DNA of 64,000 nt from Rhodoblastus sp963710275 (GTDB taxonomy: Bacteria; Pseudomonadota; Alphaproteobacteria; Rhizobiales; Beijerinckiaceae), in assembly GCA_963710275.1 (NCBI GenBank), contig CAVPZS010000008.1:1-64000 (forward strand), written 5' to 3'. The notes beneath the pieces are model-generated. The model had not been told where the DNA came from, did no database searches, and was given only the letters and a program-made list of their open reading frames with translations. Within the stretch, counting starts at the first letter, position 1. Each line of letters opens with the position of its first letter. Both the position numbers and the translations under genes were made by a program. Shown piece after piece: positions 1-7,841 of the stretch.

Positions 1-1
1 G

Positions 2-685
2 TTGGACGAGACCGGGCTGCGGGTCGGCAAGAAGAACTGGTGGCTGTGGGTGTTCCACCACGACGACAGCGCCGTCTTCGTCGCCGCACCGACGCGCTCC
101 AAAAGCGTCGTCGAGGCCTTTCTCGGCGACTTCCGGCCCGCCTTTTGGGTGTCGGACCGCTATGGCGGCCAAATGGGTTGGGCGAAAAAGGCCAATCAGG
201 TCTGCCTCGCCCATCTCATCCGCGATGTGCAATACGTCATCGACGCTGGCGACGCCGTGTTCGCGCCGAAACTGCGCCATCTGCTCGGGCGCGCCTGCCG
301 CATCGGTCAGCGACGGCCCAAGCTCGCCGACGCGACATTGAAAACCTATGCGGCGCGGCTCAACGCCGACCTCGACGAACTCATGGCGCTGGCGCCGACG
401 CACGCTGCCGGCGTCAAGCTCCAGCGCATCGTCAAAAAAATCCGCCGCCACATGTTCGTCTTCGTGACCAATCGCGACATTCCCGCGACCAACAACGGCT
501 CCGAACGCGCCCTGCGGCCCTGCGCCGTGTTCCGCAAGATGACCAACGGCTTCCGCACCGATTGGGGCGCCAAGCTCTATGCCGACATCCGATCCGTCGT
601 CGAAACCGGCCGGCGCCGCGCAATCGGCGCGCTCGAAGCCGTCCGCCTCACCCTGGCCGGCGCGCCTCTACAAAAACCGGCCTGA
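2..685 (+). pseudogene. tnpC: IS66 family transposase, C-terminal part (cut by window edge)
   Basis: This is the C-terminal 227 residues of an IS66-type DDE transposase whose beginning lies outside the window. The start has DETGLRVGKKNWWLWVF, which carries a catalytic Asp in the RNase H-like fold. A conserved CLAHLIRD segment follows, and then TNNGSERALRP, which carries the catalytic Glu near the end. The protein lacks the extra C-terminal domain seen in the complete IS66 transposase at 10056-11624, so the two belong to different IS66 groups. Whether the gene is intact upstream cannot be judged. No inverted repeat was identified after it. GC is high, unlike the AT-rich DNA that follows from about 780. 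Confidence 0.85.
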
Positions 686-865
686 CACGGCCACCCTGAG
701 AAATTACCGAAGATGTGGTCGCGGCCGGTTATGCATCAGCCGGCTGCGGATTTTCTGTTGGAATCCGCAGATGTATGGTTCTGTAGAGATTGCTTCTTTC
801 ATCTACCGAACATTTATATATTCAAAGCTCTCAATAATTTTTGTAATTCCAATATTAAATACCTT

Positions 866-998
866 ATGATGACGACGCATATTAACGAGATAAATTTCGA
901 TAACGTGGACATTCCGAGCCCAGGCGGTTTTCGGCTTCTTGATTTTTATAAATCTCCCTTTTATTTGCCGAGAGAGGTATTATTTGGAATTGCAGAAA
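866..998 (+). pseudogene. Possible gene remnant truncated by transposon unit A
   Basis: An AT-rich reading frame starts at ATG 866 (MMTTHINEINF) and runs for about 44 codons into the left inverted repeat of transposon unit A at 999. It then continues in frame through the repeat as nonsense. No family is recognised and no clear ribosome binding site is visible. The reading is that unit A landed in a small gene and removed its 3' end. It could also be non-coding. The stretch 686-865 holds nothing that can be named. Confidence 0.25.
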
Positions 999-1029
999 GG
1001 CTTATCCCGTTGAATCCGGTTGCTCAATT
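999..1029. repeat. Left terminal inverted repeat of unit A
   Basis: The sequence starts GGCTTATCCCGTTGAATCCG and continues TTGCTCAATTA. It matches the reverse complement of the right repeats at 9208-9238 and 20111-20136 and the left repeats at 7110 and 18026. Confidence 0.75.
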
Positions 1030-1035
1030 ATATTG

Positions 1036-1800
1036 TTATCTCTCCCACCCAGAGCCCCGTGATTTCTTTTTGGGCTGCAAGCGTCCTTTTGTTGGCTTGC
1101 CGTCTCCTGGATTGTCGTCGTCATCGTCATTTTCATTTGACGTGAGATTGCGTGCAATAATTGGCATCGTTTCGAGCGGGCCGGTGGATGAAACCGCGTG
1201 CGTAAGGGTGGCCTTGTCATTCTTTGAAAGTAGTTTGAGGTCGCCGCCCTCAAAATAGGTTAAAGCCCGCATTGCTTCTGCGGGTGGAAACATATTCGGG
1301 AAGAGGGATGCAGCCGCGCCTAGTCCGCGTTCTAGTCGACAACCTGCTCGGATCAGCGCGGCAATATCCTGATAATCTTTGAGTTCGACTTGTTGTAATA
1401 GCACTTTGAGTTTGTGACCAAGGAGGTCGTCGAGAGATGCCAGAAGCAATTCTCTTTTGTCGGTATAGCGAGGCTTGCCGACTCGGCCGAAGTTCAAATT
1501 TCCGAAAAAGGATAGTTTGACTGGGCGTTCATTTTGGCCAAGAGGGAAAACCTGCACGGTCCACGTATCGATTTCGTCTTGAAGAATGACAGCATTTTTT
1601 AGGGCGGGCACGGATTGTCGAATTGCATTGCGATCAATCGCATTCGACGTGAAGAAGTCAAAATCGACCGATTTGCGATGTCCCAGTTGAAGGGCGATCG
1701 AGGTGCCGCCATAGAGAGCGAAGCCAAGCGATGCGCATAAATTCAGGTCATTGAGTATCGCGGTTTGTGGTGGTGGCAAAATTGAATATTTCGTCGACAT
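1036..1800 (-). CDS. Nucleotidyl transferase AbiEii/AbiGii toxin family protein
   Basis: This 254-residue protein has the minimal nucleotidyltransferase signature of AbiEii-type toxins: a GG-S motif (ALYGGTSIALQLGHR, about residues 28-42) followed by SVDFDFF with the metal-binding Asp-x-Asp (about 44-50). In characterised members the toxin transfers nucleotides and is opposed by a neighbouring antitoxin, and the pairs act in abortive infection or plasmid maintenance. The start is taken at ATG 1800, which shares one base with the TAA stop of the upstream DUF6922 gene (TAATG), implying translational coupling. A longer frame reading back into that gene is unlikely. The C-terminus has an Asp-rich run (about residues 225-232) and a basic tail ending near the transposon repeat. 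The toxin role is inferred from family and gene order. Confidence 0.8.
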   Translation of the reverse strand: MSTKYSILPPPQTAILNDLNLCASLGFALYGGTSIALQLGHRKSVDFDFFTSNAIDRNAIRQSVPALKNAVILQDEIDTWTVQVFPLGQNERPVKLSFFGNLNFGRVGKPRYTDKRELLLASLDDLLGHKLKVLLQQVELKDYQDIAALIRAGCRLERGLGAAASLFPNMFPPAEAMRALTYFEGGDLKLLSKNDKATLTHAVSSTGPLETMPIIARNLTSNENDDDDDNPGDGKPTKGRLQPKKKSRGSGWER

Positions 1801-2126
1801 TACATTGTCTTTCGCACAGGAGGAAGGGGTGGCATTTCGTCGTAAGGGGTGAGCCGAAGCCGATAGTGCCAAAATGCCCATGAACGTGGGCGTAGAGAAC
1901 CCGCCGGTGCGCTTGCGAGGATCGAAGTTAGTTCAGTTTTCCCAAATGTATGTTCAATGTCGATGATATCGTTCCATACGCCGAGATCCATGACGCGAAG
2001 CAGGACGCGATTTTTTCGCGTGGCGGCATCGACGGGGTCCATATCCCAGCAGTAACGACGTGCGTAGGACAGCAATTTCTCGTCGACAGTCGGCTTCTGG
2101 CCAATTGAAGAGTTTTCGATGGTCAT
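1800..2126 (-). CDS. DUF6922-like antitoxin partner of AbiEii
   Basis: This 108-residue protein carries an RRYCWDMDPVDAATRKNRVLLRVM-type N-terminus, split here as RRYCWDMDP and LLRVMDLG, and a later RPRSWAFWHYRL. That resembles the FWD-DP ... VL-YG ... FW pattern of DUF6922 proteins, which are usually encoded directly before an AbiEii-like nucleotidyltransferase. It sits 27 bp after the transposase stop and its own stop overlaps the next start, so it is probably the first gene of a two-gene toxin-antitoxin-like module. The antitoxin role is an inference from position. The family call rests on pattern recognition of a short protein. Confidence 0.6.
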   Translation of the reverse strand: MTIENSSIGQKPTVDEKLLSYARRYCWDMDPVDAATRKNRVLLRVMDLGVWNDIIDIEHTFGKTELTSILASAPAGSLRPRSWAFWHYRLRLTPYDEMPPLPPVRKTM

Positions 2127-2153
2127 ACGAAGTTAAGTCCCTGTAGTTGGTGC

Positions 2154-3108
2154 TTAATGTCGGTAGACGAGTTGTTGATAGCCGGCATGTGGCAGTCCGG
2201 CAGCGATGCCGAGCAGCATGTCGAACGATGATTTCATGTGTCGGCGGCGATTTCAGCCGAAGACGAATTCTTCGAGGTAACGACGCAGGTGCGGCGCGCG
2301 TACGCCGTGATAGGCGCCGAGCGCCCATCTCTTGACCCGAAGGGCCGCGAAGCAATTTGGCGAAGACGCGATGGATCCACGGCAGGACCATATGCGCCGC
2401 CATTTTGCCGACGACCTTCGGCTGATGGTTATAGCCTTTGAGGCTGCGATAGGCCGAGAAGCCGTCGCTGAGGATTGTCGTGCCTGGTTCGACGCTGCCG
2501 GTGACGAATGCTTTTATGCTGGATGCTGAGAAGTCCTGCAGCGGCGCGAGACGAATCCGTCGCGGATGGCCGTCGGGTGAGAGTTCTATTGCACCGATGA
2601 AATGCAGCTTGCCGATTGGGCTACGACCGTGCCCGCCGGCGATCGGATCAGCCTTGGTGCGATAGGGAATGTCGCTCTCGTCGACTTCGACGAGGTCTTG
2701 GAGAAGCGACCTATCAGGATCGATCATGGCGCGCCGCAGCTTTTGCAGCATCAGCCAGGCGGTCTTGTAGGAGCCGAGTCCGAGCTGCGCCTGGAGTTGC
2801 AGTGCAGAGATACCGTTGGAGTGACTGGCGACGGCATAGATGGCCTGGAACCAGATTAGCAGGTCGAGGTGGCTGCGATGAAAGACAGTGCGGGCCGTGA
2901 CGGACGTCTGTCGATTGCACGAGGCGCATTCGTAGGTGAAGCGCTTGGTGGTCAGTTCCCAGGCTTTGCGGCTTTTGCACTCTGGGCAGATGAAGCCGGT
3001 TGGCCAGCGCTTTTCGAAGAGGAATTGAGCGCAGGCCTCGTCGTCGGGGAACAGCTTGTTGAAGGCGGTTCGAGACATCGGGCGGTCGTGTTTCCATCGG
3101 CTCGTCAT
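2154..3108 (-). pseudogene. tnp: IS1595 family (ISXO2-like) transposase, frame-broken copy 1
   Basis: From ATG 3108 (MTSRWKHDRPMSRTAFNKLFPDD) the protein has the IS1595 zinc-ribbon (CPECKSRKAWEL ... CASC), then FHRSHL, then the DDE-like catalytic region with VEVDES, GAIELSPDG and LSDGFSAY. It stays in frame to the HRVFA segment. Near 2333-2353 the DNA differs from the intact copy at 19117-20055 by about 19 extra bases, which shifts the frame. The original C-terminus (ending GLPHAGYQQLVYRH) is readable in another frame up to a stop at 2154. The copy is therefore probably inactive unless the insertion is a sequence error. The ATG lies 53 bp from the inner edge of the right repeat, as in the other two copies. 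Confidence 0.85.
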
Positions 3109-3181
3109 GAGAACGAATTTAGAACATTCGCGGCGGGCGTCAAGCCGCAGCGACGCTACCTATGGTGTCGCCGGACCCAAG

Positions 3182-3375
3182 ATCCTATGGCGAGGAGTGG
3201 ACAGCGACCGACGCTTTGGCAGAGTGAGGTTTGCAAGACCCACCACTCAGGAGGCAACCATGCAAATTGTATCCGCCTTGGCCGGCGCGCCGGCCGCCAT
3301 CCAGACCAATCTTGCCGCAATTTTCGTCTCGTTAGAACTCAGCCGCTCGATCTGGTTGATCACGTCGACGCTACC
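3182..3375 (+). mobile_element. IS110-type left-end remnant (copy X) at the repeat of unit A
   Basis: The stretch begins ATCCTATGG directly after the truncated IS1595 repeat and matches the left end of the IS110 element at 3405. The shared parts are a roughly 76-nt leader with TGGACAGCGACCG and GGCAGAGTGAGGTT, a GGAGG ribosome binding site, and an ATG at 3260 opening MQIVSALAGAPAAIQTNLAA, which parallels MPKALAQPETPAAIRTNFTA at 3481. The coding part covers about 38 codons, to ELSRSIWLITS. It then joins about 38 bp of another IS1595 right end (3367-3404), so only the element's left tip survives. Confidence 0.65.
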
Positions 3376-3404
3376 TATGGGGCGACCGTAGCTAAGGGGA
3401 TAAG
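3376..3404. repeat. Second IS1595 right-end repeat, abutting IS110 copy Y
   Basis: TATGGGGCGACCGTAGCTAA followed by GGGGATAAG matches the IS1595 right terminal repeat. It is preceded by the same CGACGCTACC that precedes the repeats at 3161 and 9208. The IS110 element starts immediately after GATAAG. The copy is a displaced right tip of an IS1595 transposon with no transposase attached. Confidence 0.6.
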
Positions 3405-4731
3405 ATCCTATGGGGGTTGTGGACAGCGACCGGCGCTCTGGCAGAGTGAGGTTGTCGAACCACCCGCTCGGGAGGGAATAATGCCGAAAGCGTTAGCCCA
3501 GCCGGAGACCCCGGCCGCCATCCGCACCAACTTTACCGCGATTTTCGTCTCGATTGAACTCAGCCACTCGATCTGGCTGATTACATCGTTATCGCCAGGA
3601 CTGGGCGAGAAAATGTCCAAGCACTCCGTGCCCGCCGGTGACGTTTCGGCCCTGCTGTTGCGTTTCGCGGAACTGAAGCGCAAGGCCAAGGCCAGGGCGG
3701 GAAGAACCTTCCCGATCATCACCATCCAGGAGGCGGGACTGGACGGCTTCTGGCTCCATCGCCTGCTGGAAAGCGAAGGCGTCGAGAGCCACGTGGTCGA
3801 CCCGGCCTCGATCGCCACCTCGCGCCGCCGACGGCAAGGCCAAGACCGACAGGCTCGACGGTGAGGCGCTGCTTCGCGCGCTGATTGCGTTCAAGCGCGG
3901 CGAGCCGCGGGTCTGCGCCATGACCGAGCCGCCGACCCCCGAGGAAGAGGACCGGCGGCGCCTCAGCCGCGAGCGCAAGGCGCTGGTCGCCGAGCGCGTC
4001 GAGCACACCAACCGCATCAAGGGACTGCTGTTCTCGCAGGGGATCGTCCGGCTACGAGCCGCTGCGCCGCGATCGTCGCCAACGGCTCGACGAATTGACG
4101 ACGGGCGACGGGCGACCGCTGCCGGTCAACCTCAAGACCGCAGATCAGCACGCGAACTCGACCGGCTCGAACTGCTGCTCGACCAGATCAAGGCGGTAGA
4201 GGCCGAGCGCGACGCGCTTCTCGCCGAGCAGCAGGTCGACGCATTGCCGCCTGCTGGCAACATGCTGCTCGAATTCAAGGGCGTTGGGCCGGAGTTTGCC
4301 ACCGTCCTCTGGACGGAAGGGCTGTTCCGCCACTTCGACAATCGGCGACAAGTCGCGTCCTACGCCGGGCTGGCGCCGACGCCGTGGCAGAGCGGATCGG
4401 TCAGTCACGAGCAAGGCGTTTCGAAGGCCGGCAATCCGCGCCTTGCGGACGACGCTGATCGAACTGGCATGGCTGTGGCTCAGGAACCAGCCGACTTCGG
4501 CGCTGTCGCTGTGGTTCAAACAGCGGGTTGAAGGCGGTCGTGGAAAAAAGACGACCATCGTCGCCCTGGCGCGCAAGCTGCTCGTGGCGCTGTGGAAATA
4601 CATCACGTCCGGCGTCGTCGTTGAAGGCGCGGTAATGAAGAAGCACGTGAAACGATCCAGTGTTCCAGGATTGACAATTGGGATCCGAGTGGGCGAACCG
4701 ATTTGTGGCATGGCGAAACGCCGAGGATAAG
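3405..4731 (+). mobile_element. IS110 family insertion sequence (copy Y), degenerate
   Basis: The left end (ATCCTATGGGGG) starts right after the IS1595 repeat ending GATAAG. A leader of about 76 nt precedes the transposase start at 3481. The right boundary is only a suggestion: the heptamer GGATAAG at 3398-3404 recurs at 4725-4731, downstream of the transposase, which could mark the core repeat flanking the element. IS110 elements lack terminal inverted repeats and use an RNA-guided DEDD recombinase. The noncoding end is expected to specify the guide (bridge) RNA. Confidence 0.55.
3481..4650 (+). pseudogene. tnp: IS110 family transposase, multiply frameshifted
   Basis: The protein starts MPKALAQPETPAAIRTNF at ATG 3481 behind GGGAGGGA. 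The N-terminal RuvC-like domain has the form FVSIELSHSIWLITS, and the frame breaks at about 3821-3830. It resumes as KTDRLDGEALLRAL, breaks at about 4050, returns at about 4150 (RELDRLELLLDQIKAVEAERD), and shows the transposase_20 region LLEFKGVGPEFATVLW and VASYAGLAPTPWQSG. It shifts again at about 4445 and ends WKYITSGVVVEGAVM. At least four frame lesions make the copy non-functional as written. Because core genes here also carry indels, some of the lesions may be sequence errors. Confidence 0.8.
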
Positions 4732-4809
4732 AATGGTTTCGTCCATCTGAACCACCCCCGCCGCAAGCGGGATTTTGGTGCAGCCGCTGCGCGCGGCGAC
4801 CGTATGTGA

Positions 4810-6725
4810 GTGCGCCGGGAGACCGGCAAGGAGTATGTGGTGAAAGTCCACTGCGATGAAGGATTAGCGACCCACATCGGCCCCGAGCCGTGCGCAGGCG
4901 TCCGCGAGGATGTCGGCGAAGCGTCGGCAGGGGATCATATAGGCCAGCCATTGAGCCGCGAAACCGGTCTGATCCCGGGTGCCGACGCCGTTTACATGTC
5001 GGAAGGCGAAATGGATGGGCGCGTAATCGCGAGCGCCCGCCCAACCCGGCGTGGTCCAAGACCCTGGCATGTATGGAAGCTCCTTGCGCGGGAACCGGGA
5101 GATCTCTGGATCGACCATAGGCCTCATCGGGTCGCATGGTCCGTGGCGGGAAGGTGAGGAGCCGTAGCCGCCGATGCACGATCAAGAGAAGTCTGACTCC
5201 GGCATAGTAGCCGCGAAGCCGACGAACAAAGCCGGGCGACCGGCGGCGGAGTTGGTGGAGCCAAGGCCGGGGACCAAGGGGAACGCGGAACAGCAAAGCA
5301 CGCACCGGACACAGAGCCGGGTGCGCGTGACCCAGGCGCTGGACCGCGTACGACAAGCCGCAAGGCAAAGGAAGAAGGGGCAGTTCACCGCGCTCCTCCA
5401 CCACATCAATGCCGACACGCTCCGGACGGCGTTCTATGCGCTCAAGCGCAAAGCCGCTGCCGGCGTGGACGGCGTGACGTGGCAGGCCTACGAGGCGGAC
5501 CTCGAGCCCAGGCTCAAGGATTTGCATCGACGGGTCCATCGGGGAGCCTATCGACCGCAACCATCCCGCCGGACATACATACCGAAGGCGGATGGGAAGC
5601 AGCGGCCGCTAGCGATCGCAGCTCTGGAAGACAAGATCGTCCAGGGCGCAACCGTCATGGTGCTCAACGCAATCTACGAAGGCGACTTCTGCGGCTTTTC
5701 GTACGGGTTTCGACCTGGCCGAGGGCCGCACGATGCGTTGGACGCTCTGTCAACGGCGATCAAAATAAGAAAGGTGAACTGGATTCTTGACGCCGACATC
5801 CAGAACTTCTTCGGGGCTGTCAGCCAAGATTGGCTGGTCCGCTTCGTGGAGCATAGGATCGGCGACAAACGCATCATCCGCCTGATCCAGAAATGGCTCA
5901 AGGCGGGCATCCTCGAAGACGGGGTCGTGACGGTCAGTGACAGGGGAACGGGCCAAGGTTCGGTGATTTCGCCGCTCCTTGCCAATATATATCTGCACTA
6001 CTGTTTCGATCTTTGGGCCGAACGCTGGAGACGGCGGGAAGCTCAGGGCGACATGATCGTCGTGCGGTACGCCGACGATCTGGCCGTCGGCTTTGAGAAT
6101 GAGGACGACGCGCGTCGTTTCCTTGATGCAATGCGCGAAAGGCTCGGGGAATTTGCGCTGTCGCTCCACCCGGACAAAACCCGCGTGATTAAGTTCGGCC
6201 GCTATGCGGCGGCCGACCGCAAACGACGCGGGCTCGGCAAACCGGAAACCTTCTCGTTCTTGGGCTTCACCTTCATCTGCGGCAAATCACGCCAGGGGTT
6301 CTTCCAGCTTCAACGGAAGACCCGGCGCGACCGCATGCGGGCAAAGCTGAAGAACCTCAAGGTGGAGTTGCGGCGCCGAATGCATCTGCCCATCCCGATT
6401 CAGGGATTGTGGCTGAAGCAGGTCGTGACGGGACACTTCGCCTATTACGCGGTCCCAACCAACGGCCGGGCGCTCTCGGCGTTCCGGCACTATGTCATCG
6501 ACCTTTGGCGACGAACGCTTCGGCGGCGCAGTCAGAAGGACGGGTTCACATGGGACCGCATGGCGAAGCTTGCTGATGATTGGCTTCCCCAGCCGCGCAT
6601 TCTTCATCCTTGGCCTGACGCGCGCTTCGCCGTCAGACACACCCGAGGTGGGAGCCGGATGCCTTAGTTGGGCCTGTCCGGATCTGTGCGGGGGGCGCGG
6701 GGTAACCCGCGTCCCTACCGCGAAG
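4810..6725 (+). mobile_element. Bacterial group II intron (ribozyme plus reverse transcriptase)
   Basis: A GTGCG at 4810 fits the conserved 5' end of group II introns and is followed by structured, ORF-free RNA up to the reverse transcriptase start at 5174. At the 3' side, 6653-6690 folds as a domain V-like hairpin (GAGCCGGATGCC ... GGGC-CT-GTCCGGATC). After it, 6689-6722 folds as domain VI (GCGGGGGGCGCGGGG, TAA loop, CCCGCGTCCCTACCGC) with a bulged A at about 6717 as the likely branch point. Both ends are approximate by a few bases. The intron sits downstream of the degenerate IS110 and follows a hairpin-rich stretch (4760-4800). Confidence 0.75.
5174..6667 (+). CDS. ltrA: Group II intron reverse transcriptase/maturase
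   Basis: This 497-residue protein has the classic order of reverse transcriptase blocks: KAAAGVDGVTW (RT-1/2), YIPKADGKQRPL, DADIQNFF, RGTGQGSVISPLLANIYLH and the catalytic VVRYADDLAVGF (Tyr-Ala-Asp-Asp), then HPDKTRVIKFG and FLGFTF. The maturase (domain X) region follows, with GHFAYYAVPTN. It splices the intron RNA and copies it into DNA during retrohoming. The C-terminal tail is short with no HNH endonuclease motif, so mobility would depend on other ways of priming. The stop codon (TAG 6665-6667) lies inside the predicted domain V hairpin, so the coding region overlaps the ribozyme core. The frame is intact, unlike its IS neighbours. Confidence 0.92.
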   Translation: MHDQEKSDSGIVAAKPTNKAGRPAAELVEPRPGTKGNAEQQSTHRTQSRVRVTQALDRVRQAARQRKKGQFTALLHHINADTLRTAFYALKRKAAAGVDGVTWQAYEADLEPRLKDLHRRVHRGAYRPQPSRRTYIPKADGKQRPLAIAALEDKIVQGATVMVLNAIYEGDFCGFSYGFRPGRGPHDALDALSTAIKIRKVNWILDADIQNFFGAVSQDWLVRFVEHRIGDKRIIRLIQKWLKAGILEDGVVTVSDRGTGQGSVISPLLANIYLHYCFDLWAERWRRREAQGDMIVVRYADDLAVGFENEDDARRFLDAMRERLGEFALSLHPDKTRVIKFGRYAAADRKRRGLGKPETFSFLGFTFICGKSRQGFFQLQRKTRRDRMRAKLKNLKVELRRRMHLPIPIQGLWLKQVVTGHFAYYAVPTNGRALSAFRHYVIDLWRRTLRRRSQKDGFTWDRMAKLADDWLPQPRILHPWPDARFAVRHTRGGSRMP

Positions 6726-7109
6726 CTTGATCGTGTCTGGAAAGACCGCGTCACGTGAATGGTTCGGAACTCGGATGCCAAAAAGCCGATGAGATGGAGC
6801 AACAGGCGCGTCGCATCTACTTTCCCAGCGTCTTCCCCTGCCTAACTGCGGTAAAGATCGAGCCTGGGACAGGCCGTCATACGAATAGGTTCGGGTCGAA
6901 AAGCATCATCTGGCGCAAACCAGCATCGGTCGTCTCGCGTCCGCAGTAAAGCCGGCCTTCCAGGCACCGCCTCCGGCGGCGGGCTTGACAGCGGCCGACG
7001 AGGACGACCGAACGCGCCGCCATCAGATGAAAAGAATACGTCGATGAAACACTAAACTGACGCTTGACCGGAAATGCCCCATGTGAGCCGCTGATGGAAT
7101 TTGATAAAA
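6726..7109 (+). other. Intergenic stretch without a supported gene
   Basis: No convincing reading frame, RNA or terminal repeat was found here. The DNA follows the group II intron and ends at the left repeat of unit C. It contains the 3' exon side of the intron and probably decayed mobile-element sequence, but no family could be assigned. Confidence 0.4.
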
Positions 7110-7140
7110 GGCTTATCCTCTTGGTTCAGGTCGCTCTATA
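7110..7140. repeat. Left terminal inverted repeat of unit C
   Basis: It begins GGCTTATCCTCTTGGTTCAG and pairs with 9208-9238 in inverted orientation with about six mismatches. It is the most diverged of the IS1595-type ends in the window. Confidence 0.6.
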
Positions 7141-7218
7141 TTTCGTATGGCGTTTTGATTGACGCGGGTCGTCGCGGATTTCTCATTGAGGACTTGCGTC
7201 GCGACGGGCGACCTGGGA

Positions 7219-7521
7219 TTACTTCGGGATCCATTCGATCGCGGTAAGATCGCGCGCGCCGTCAATGACGCGCACGATCTGCACGCCGTCGTTGGTGATG
7301 CGGTACAGCGCGAGCCAGCGTTCGATGACGATTGATCGTGCGTCGGGGTTAATGTCGGGGCGCGCGCGGCCGAGATGCTGATGCTCTTTGAGCAGTCGAC
7401 ACGCATCATGTATGCGGTCATAGATCCGGTCAGCTATGGCTTCGGAAGCGTGTTCGGTGAGCTGGGTCCAGATGTCGAGCAAATCTTCGCGGGCTTGATG
7501 GGTATATCTCACCCGGCTCAT
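7219..7521 (-). CDS. parE: ParE/RelE-family type II toxin
   Basis: The 100-residue protein has the ParE fold signature: an N-terminal RYTHQAREDLLDIW, a central GRARPDINPDARSIVIERWLALYRI and a C-terminal VQIVRVIDGARDLTAI. ParE toxins usually poison DNA gyrase, while RelE relatives cleave mRNA. The ALYRI and VIDGARD motifs fit the ParE side. It overlaps the upstream antitoxin gene by four bases (ATGA), the normal operon arrangement in which the antitoxin is made first. It is intact, and the molecular target is not provable from sequence alone. Confidence 0.85.
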   Translation of the reverse strand: MSRVRYTHQAREDLLDIWTQLTEHASEAIADRIYDRIHDACRLLKEHQHLGRARPDINPDARSIVIERWLALYRITNDGVQIVRVIDGARDLTAIEWIPK

Positions 7522-7784
7522 GATTTGGGCGTCGCGGCGGCGCGTCGCGCGCGCGCCTCTTTCTTCAAGGTGTCGAAGTCGATTTCGCCTGCGTCGCCGC
7601 TATCGACTCCCTGTGTCCAAGCTTGGCGCAATAGCGCGAGTTTCTCGGCTTCTTGCTGCTCGGTCTTTTCCATGAGGCGGAGCGCTTCGCGCACGACTTC
7701 GCTCGACGAGCCATAGCGCCCGGTCGAGACCTTGTCCTTGACGAAATTCGCAAGCTCTTCGGGGAGCGAGACGTTCATATTCAT
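7518..7784 (-). CDS. parD: ParD-family type II antitoxin
   Basis: The start is taken at ATG 7784 (MNMNVSLPEELANFVKDKV), because a GGAGG lies at ideal distance just before it. A longer frame from 7802 would place that GGAGG inside the gene. The 88-residue product has a ribbon-helix-helix DNA-binding N-terminus (NVSLPEEL ... YGSSSEVVREALRLME) and an acidic C-terminal toxin-binding tail (GDAGEIDFDTLKKEA). It should neutralise the following ParE and repress its own promoter. The palindrome at 7825-7841, 40 bp upstream, is the likely operator. Confidence 0.87.
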   Translation of the reverse strand: MNMNVSLPEELANFVKDKVSTGRYGSSSEVVREALRLMEKTEQQEAEKLALLRQAWTQGVDSGDAGEIDFDTLKKEARARRAAATPKS

Positions 7785-7824
7785 GGTCACTGCCTCCGGC
7801 ATCTTGGTTCTTGAATGCCTAAAT

Positions 7825-7841
7825 ATAGCATTTTTTGCTAT
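7825..7841. promoter_or_regulatory. Candidate ParD operator palindrome
   Basis: ATAGCA and TGCTAT arms are separated by five T residues and lie 41 bp upstream of the parD start. They overlap the last codon of the preceding 209-residue gene. An AT-rich short palindrome in this place is typical of autoregulated ribbon-helix-helix antitoxins. It is a candidate only. Confidence 0.5.

Larger units (their letters stand above)
999..3181 (-). mobile_element. IS1595/ISXO2-like transposon unit A with nucleotidyltransferase cargo
   Basis: The left inverted repeat begins GGCTTATCCCGTTGAATCCG at 999. At the other end, 3161-3181 keeps the inner part of the matching repeat (reverse complement TTGGGTCCGGCGACACCATA), but its outer bases are replaced by an IS110 left end. 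Inside, all on the minus strand, are the transposase (2154-3108), a DUF6922 protein (1800-2126) and an AbiEii-type nucleotidyltransferase (1036-1800). Only 27 bp separate the transposase stop from the first cargo start, and the last cargo stop lies within 10 bp of the left repeat. The unit is therefore a compact transposon with passenger genes rather than an IS beside unrelated genes. IS1595 elements with passengers are known. No target duplication can be tested because the right flank is lost. Confidence 0.75.

Noticed and set aside
1954..2153. Extension of the first IS1595 transposase into the DUF6922 gene
   Set aside because: It results from the frame shift at about 2333-2353. The true C-terminus is readable in another frame to 2154.
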